This document shows positions 6,467-9,563 of a DNA stretch of 9,563 bases, one piece after another. The position numbers were made by a program, and so were the translations under genes. The notes under the pieces were generated by a model. That model was not told the origin of the DNA, ran no database searches, and was given only the letters and a program-made list of their open reading frames with translations. The stretch is from contig JAOZIG010000016.1 of assembly GCA_026014515.1 (NCBI GenBank), positions 1-9,563 on the forward strand. Reading direction: 5' to 3'. Origin of the DNA: Candidatus Bathyarchaeota archaeon (lineage in GTDB: Archaea; Thermoproteota; Bathyarchaeia; TCS64). The first letter of the stretch is position 1, and every line of letters starts with the position of its first letter.

Positions 6467-6473
6467 ATATTTA
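6467..6473 (-). promoter_or_regulatory. Possible TATA box of the purF homologue with a flanking repeat
   Basis: The minus strand reads TAAATAT, placing a start of transcription near 6444, about 19-28 nt before the candidate ATGs. It is bracketed by two copies of ATTGCAT (6462-6468 and 6481-6487, 19 nt apart) that also form an imperfect dyad (TGCATATT/AATATTGCA). This could be an operator. The 87-nt gap after purQ leaves open whether purF is read from here, from the purL promoter, or both. Confidence 0.3.
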
Positions 6474-6512
6474 CCATAATATTGCATGTTTAATCAAACA
6501 AAGGGAAGAGGG

Positions 6513-7328
6513 TTAGAACTTGTGTGCCACGTAATCCACGATGGACTTGAAGAAAGGATAACCATCACCATACTGATCTGGCTTACCTTCCCTTGTCCAC
6601 TCAGGCATCAAGTAACCGAAATAAGCTCTCTCAGGGTGAGGCATCAAACCAAGTACTGTACCCTCTGGGTTACTGATGCCCGCAATATCATGATACGCGC
6701 CATTAGGGTTCTCAGGCCAATCATACTCGGCATAAGAACCGTCAGCTCTGACGTAACGCCACATGATCATATCCTGATCATATAGCTTGTTCAGTAACTC
6801 CTCGCGTTGCTCAGGGGGCAAGATGAATCTTCCTTCACCGTGGGCAACAGGACAACTAAGGACATAACCTTCTTTGAGTCCGTTCATCATGCCGCAGTTG
6901 CTTTTTCCCTCGTACCGCATACGAATCCAGCGATTCTGATAACCATGTGTACTGTTTCCAAGAGCTGCTTCTGGGTAGAGACTCTTTCCCTCCCAACCGG
7001 GGAGGAAACCAAGCTCAACCAGCTGCTGGAAACCATTGCATATGCCTATAACGGGTTTACCGCTGTCAACGAACTCTGTAAGCTCTTTGCCGATCCTGTA
7101 CTCGCATTCCTTTGCCCAGATCGAGCCACTGCGCACATAGTCACCATAGCTGAACCCACCGGGGAAAACCAGTATATCATACTCGTCTAGGTTCTTATCC
7201 TTGAACACCTTCTGAGTGTGGATGAGGTTTACCTCTGCTCCAAGATCCTCAAAGACTCTTACAGTCTCCAAGTCGCAGTTGGTTCCAGGTGCCCTCATGA
7301 TGAGTATGCGCATCTCTTCTGGTTTCAT
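6513..7328 (-). CDS. purQ: FGAM synthase glutaminase subunit PurQ
   Basis: PurQ is the class I glutamine amidotransferase of phosphoribosylformylglycinamidine synthase. It hydrolyses glutamine and channels ammonia to PurL in the fourth step of purine synthesis. The catalytic triad is complete: nucleophile Cys97 in GICNGFQ, then His231 and Glu233 in MPHPERA. Other family blocks are APGTNCD, FPGGFSYGD, the LVELGFLPG stretch and CPVAHGEGRF. The 271 residues exceed the roughly 227 of Bacillus PurQ; the extra length lies partly around the segment DWPENPNGAYHDIAGI. I chose ATG at 7326-7328. It overlaps the purL stop as ATGA and has GGAGG 7 nt upstream. ATG at 7355 would swallow that Shine-Dalgarno site, and ATG at 7313 (MRILIMRAPG) is the family-typical minimal start. 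Its intact active site contrasts with the neighbouring PurF homologue. Confidence 0.95.
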   Translation of the reverse strand: MKPEEMRILIMRAPGTNCDLETVRVFEDLGAEVNLIHTQKVFKDKNLDEYDILVFPGGFSYGDYVRSGSIWAKECEYRIGKELTEFVDSGKPVIGICNGFQQLVELGFLPGWEGKSLYPEAALGNSTHGYQNRWIRMRYEGKSNCGMMNGLKEGYVLSCPVAHGEGRFILPPEQREELLNKLYDQDMIMWRYVRADGSYAEYDWPENPNGAYHDIAGISNPEGTVLGLMPHPERAYFGYLMPEWTREGKPDQYGDGYPFFKSIVDYVAHKF

Positions 7329-9563
7329 CTTCTCGCCTCCAGTGGGGTCTTCCATGCCCCAATCAATGTTTCAAGCTCTGCTTCAAACAAGGGTGCTCCA
7401 TCCTTTGTGATATTGAGTTTCTTCTCCTGCTTCACCGCGCCAATACAGCTGAATGGTGTGTCGGCTAGGGTTTTCTCGAACTTCTCGGTCTTGTCCGCGG
7501 GTACCTCAATCAATAGTCTTCCATTGCTCTCACTGAACAATAGGAGATCGTCTCTCATCTGCTCAGAAACAGGCACTAAGGCGATGTCAACATCAAGACC
7601 AAGATCACCTGTGAAAGCCATCTCGCTGAGGGCTACAGCTAAACCTCCCTCACTACAGTCGTGACAAGCTCTGACTAGTCCAGCGTCTATCGCGTCAAGC
7701 ACACGTTTGTATGCCTTGATGTTTTGCTCTGGGTCCAGTTTGGGCACTGAGCCTCCAAGCTCATCATAGAGTCTGAGGTATTCGCTCCCCCCGATTTCTG
7801 GCTTTGTGACACCTACAAGGTAGAGCGCGTTTCCGGGTTTCTTTAGCTCCATTGATACCGCTTTTCTGATGTCTGGCACGATACCGAGACTGGTAATCAG
7901 CAGTGTGGGTGTTACTGGTCCAAGTGGGCTCTCGTTATAGAGACTGTCCTTACCAGACACGAAGGGTGCCTCGTAGACCTTGGCTACATCATAACAGGCC
8001 CTACAAGCCTGAACTAAACCACCAAGTCTATCCTCGTACTCTGGGTTACCCCACGCGAAGTTATCCAGTAGAGCCCATCTGCGTCCACCTACACAGACGC
8101 TGTTCCTGATGGCTTCGTCTATGACACTTGCAGCCATCCAGTAGGGGTCAATCTTGCCGTATCGGCTGTTTACCCCACTTGCGACACTGATGCCCTTCCA
8201 TATATCATGGAGGGGTTTCACTACTGACGCATCGCTTGGTCCAGCCAGCCAGCCCTGTAGTGGCTTGATTACTGTCTGTCCCTTGACTTCTTGGTCGTAT
8301 CGTCTTACGACCTTCTCCTTGCTGCAGATATTGTAACTTGATAATAGTTTGAGCAGTACCGCGCCTAGATCTTCTGGCAATGGTAATTCTGGGTCAACTA
8401 GCATTGGTGGAACCCATTTTGTCTCGCGCATGAGCTTTGGTGGATTGAACAAGGTTTCAAGCACCAAGTCCGCGACTTCTTCATCATGATAAAATAGCTT
8501 GGCGTGTCTGGACTCGTTGTATTGTCCGAGTACCGTGGCCTCAACTTGTTCGTCACTGAAGATCTCAAGTACTTTTTCTAGGTTCTCAGGTGGCACCGCC
8601 AATAACATTCTTTCTTGGCTCTCGCTGATCCATATCTCCCATGGAGCCATATCGTCAGCCTTCAAGGGAATCCTGTCAACATAAGCGTCAACACCAAGCC
8701 CATAACGTTCAGCAGTCTCACAGACACCACAACTCAGTCCACCGCCGCCGATGTCGGTGATTCCTGAGCCTAGTTTTTGTTCACTGATTTGTTTGATGGC
8801 TCGTTTTACCTTCTCTTCCTCAATGGGGTTCGCGATCTGTACGGCTGATCGGCTTGTCTCCTCTGATTCCTCGCTGAGTTCAACAGAGGCAAAGGTAACA
8901 CCATGAATACCATCGTGTCCTGTTCTGCCACCTGCCAGTACCACGTAGTCGCCTGCTTTGACGTTGCGAATATACTGGTCTTTAGGTAAGACCCCAATGC
9001 ATCCAGCATAGACCAATACGTTTCCAGTGTAGTCCTCATCAAATACCGTCGCACCGTTCACAGTAGGAATACCAATGCTGTTACCATAGCTTCCAATACC
9101 ATCAACCACGCCATTAAACAAGTAATTCGGGTGCTTGACGCCTTCAGGCAGCTTCTCATAAGGATAATTCAATGGACCAAAACACAGCACATCAGTGTTG
9201 GCTATGGGCTCTGCCCAAACACCTAGAATATCCCTGATAACTCCCCCAAGGCCTGTAGCTGCTCCGCCAAAGGGCTCTATGGCGCTTGGGTGGTTATGAG
9301 TCTCAACCTTAATCGCGATAGTAACATCATCTGTCAGGTCCACCATGCCGGCGTTGTCCTCAAAGACGCTGAAACACCACTCTGGCTTGAGTTCATCAAT
9401 AAGCTTCCTGAAATATGTCTTCAACAAACCATTGACTCTGCCTTCTGGTGTATCGATTACCCCAGCGAAGGTCTTGTGGCTACAGTGCTCGCTCATGGTC
9501 TGGTCGAATGTCTGTAGCTCAATGTCTGTGGCTTTACGTTCTCTGACAATGTAATGGTCTCTG
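7325..9563 (-). CDS. purL: FGAM synthase large subunit PurL, 5' end outside window
   Basis: PurL converts FGAR, ATP and ammonia to FGAM. The frame is open to the right edge: 22 codons before the first Met are in frame and conserved (VRERKATDIELQTFDQT), so the Met at 9494-9496 is internal and the gene continues outside. Of the 745 visible residues, SEHC (24-27) holds the catalytic His26. ETHNHPSAIEPFGGAATG (from about 87) is the ATP/Mg site. GGRTGHDGIHG (about 211), ITDIGGGGLSCG (about 268), FVSGKDSLYNE and CHDCSEGGLAVALSEMAF mark the two tandem PurM-like halves. The usual WSEHC is MSEHC here, and an insert (LLKTYFRKLIDELKPEW) precedes EDNAG. Both recall the longer PurL variant that I remember with an N-terminal PurS region, which would lie outside the window. 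The 3' end overlaps purQ by 4 nt, so the two are translationally coupled. Confidence 0.95.
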   Translation of the reverse strand, partial: RDHYIVRERKATDIELQTFDQTMSEHCSHKTFAGVIDTPEGRVNGLLKTYFRKLIDELKPEWCFSVFEDNAGMVDLTDDVTIAIKVETHNHPSAIEPFGGAATGLGGVIRDILGVWAEPIANTDVLCFGPLNYPYEKLPEGVKHPNYLFNGVVDGIGSYGNSIGIPTVNGATVFDEDYTGNVLVYAGCIGVLPKDQYIRNVKAGDYVVLAGGRTGHDGIHGVTFASVELSEESEETSRSAVQIANPIEEEKVKRAIKQISEQKLGSGITDIGGGGLSCGVCETAERYGLGVDAYVDRIPLKADDMAPWEIWISESQERMLLAVPPENLEKVLEIFSDEQVEATVLGQYNESRHAKLFYHDEEVADLVLETLFNPPKLMRETKWVPPMLVDPELPLPEDLGAVLLKLLSSYNICSKEKVVRRYDQEVKGQTVIKPLQGWLAGPSDASVVKPLHDIWKGISVASGVNSRYGKIDPYWMAASVIDEAIRNSVCVGGRRWALLDNFAWGNPEYEDRLGGLVQACRACYDVAKVYEAPFVSGKDSLYNESPLGPVTPTLLITSLGIVPDIRKAVSMELKKPGNALYLVGVTKPEIGGSEYLRLYDELGGSVPKLDPEQNIKAYKRVLDAIDAGLVRACHDCSEGGLAVALSEMAFTGDLGLDVDIALVPVSEQMRDDLLLFSESNGRLLIEVPADKTEKFEKTLADTPFSCIGAVKQEKKLNITKDGAPLFEAELETLIGAWKTPLEARR
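7336..7340 (-). promoter_or_regulatory. Shine-Dalgarno site of purQ
   Basis: GGAGG on the minus strand lies inside the last codons of purL, 7 nt before ATG at 7326-7328. It supports the 271-aa PurQ over a longer reading from 7355. Confidence 0.65.

Noticed and set aside
6426..6512. Riboswitch in the purQ-purF gap
   Set aside because: The gap has only 87 nt with no multi-helix fold or conserved purine or PRPP aptamer core that I can recognise.
7218..7664. Plus-strand frame of 148 codons
   Set aside because: It lies wholly opposite the purL/purQ junction, encodes a low-complexity serine-rich product and matches no family. It is a shadow of the minus-strand genes.
9494..9496. ATG as the true start of purL
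   Set aside because: It falls inside the catalytic SEHC block, and 22 upstream in-frame codons encode conserved PurL sequence, so the gene continues beyond the window.

Overview
The window reads as a piece of an archaeal chromosome. The protein-coding genes have archaeal-type TATA boxes about 26 nt before plausible transcription starts. GTG and TTG starts are common, with GGAGG-type Shine-Dalgarno sites. The single tRNA gene encodes its CCA end. A gatCAB operon lies beside a tRNA-Asn gene, and an archaeal-style GatA active-site block (SESTGGSISCPA) is visible. The multi-PKD exported protein and the moderate GC content would fit an Asgard lineage such as Thorarchaeia, but that placement is a guess from style and not from any search.

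Layout from left to right, nearly all on the minus strand. (1) 1-1127: the N-terminal part of an AT-rich gene for an exported PKD-repeat protein that runs off the left edge. (2) 1233-1308: tRNA-Asn(GTT) with its own TATA box. (3) 1481-4478: gatC-gatA-gatB, the glutamyl/aspartyl-tRNA amidotransferase, joined by 4-nt GTGA overlaps. (4) 4630-4902: a lone plus-strand gene for a 90-aa helical protein of unknown function, divergent from gatC. (5) 5049 to the right edge: purine genes in transcription order purL (5' end outside the window), purQ and a purF homologue. They encode the FGAM synthase subunits (step 4) and the PRPP amidotransferase (step 1) of de novo IMP synthesis.

GatCAB amidates Asp-tRNA(Asn), and in bacteria also Glu-tRNA(Gln), with ammonia from glutamine. 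In archaea its usual job is the Asn route, so the adjacent tRNA-Asn gene fits well. PurQ hydrolyses glutamine and passes ammonia to PurL. The striking anomaly is the PurF homologue. Its phosphoribosyltransferase half and its four candidate Fe-S cysteines look intact. Its glutaminase half has lost the N-terminal catalytic cysteine (Gln stands there), the substrate-binding Arg, the oxyanion-hole Asn and the SD(T/S)E aspartate. It is therefore likely an ammonia-dependent or partner-fed enzyme, or a non-catalytic paralogue. This is the most interesting object in the window.

No insertion sequences, CRISPR arrays, integrases or origins were seen.
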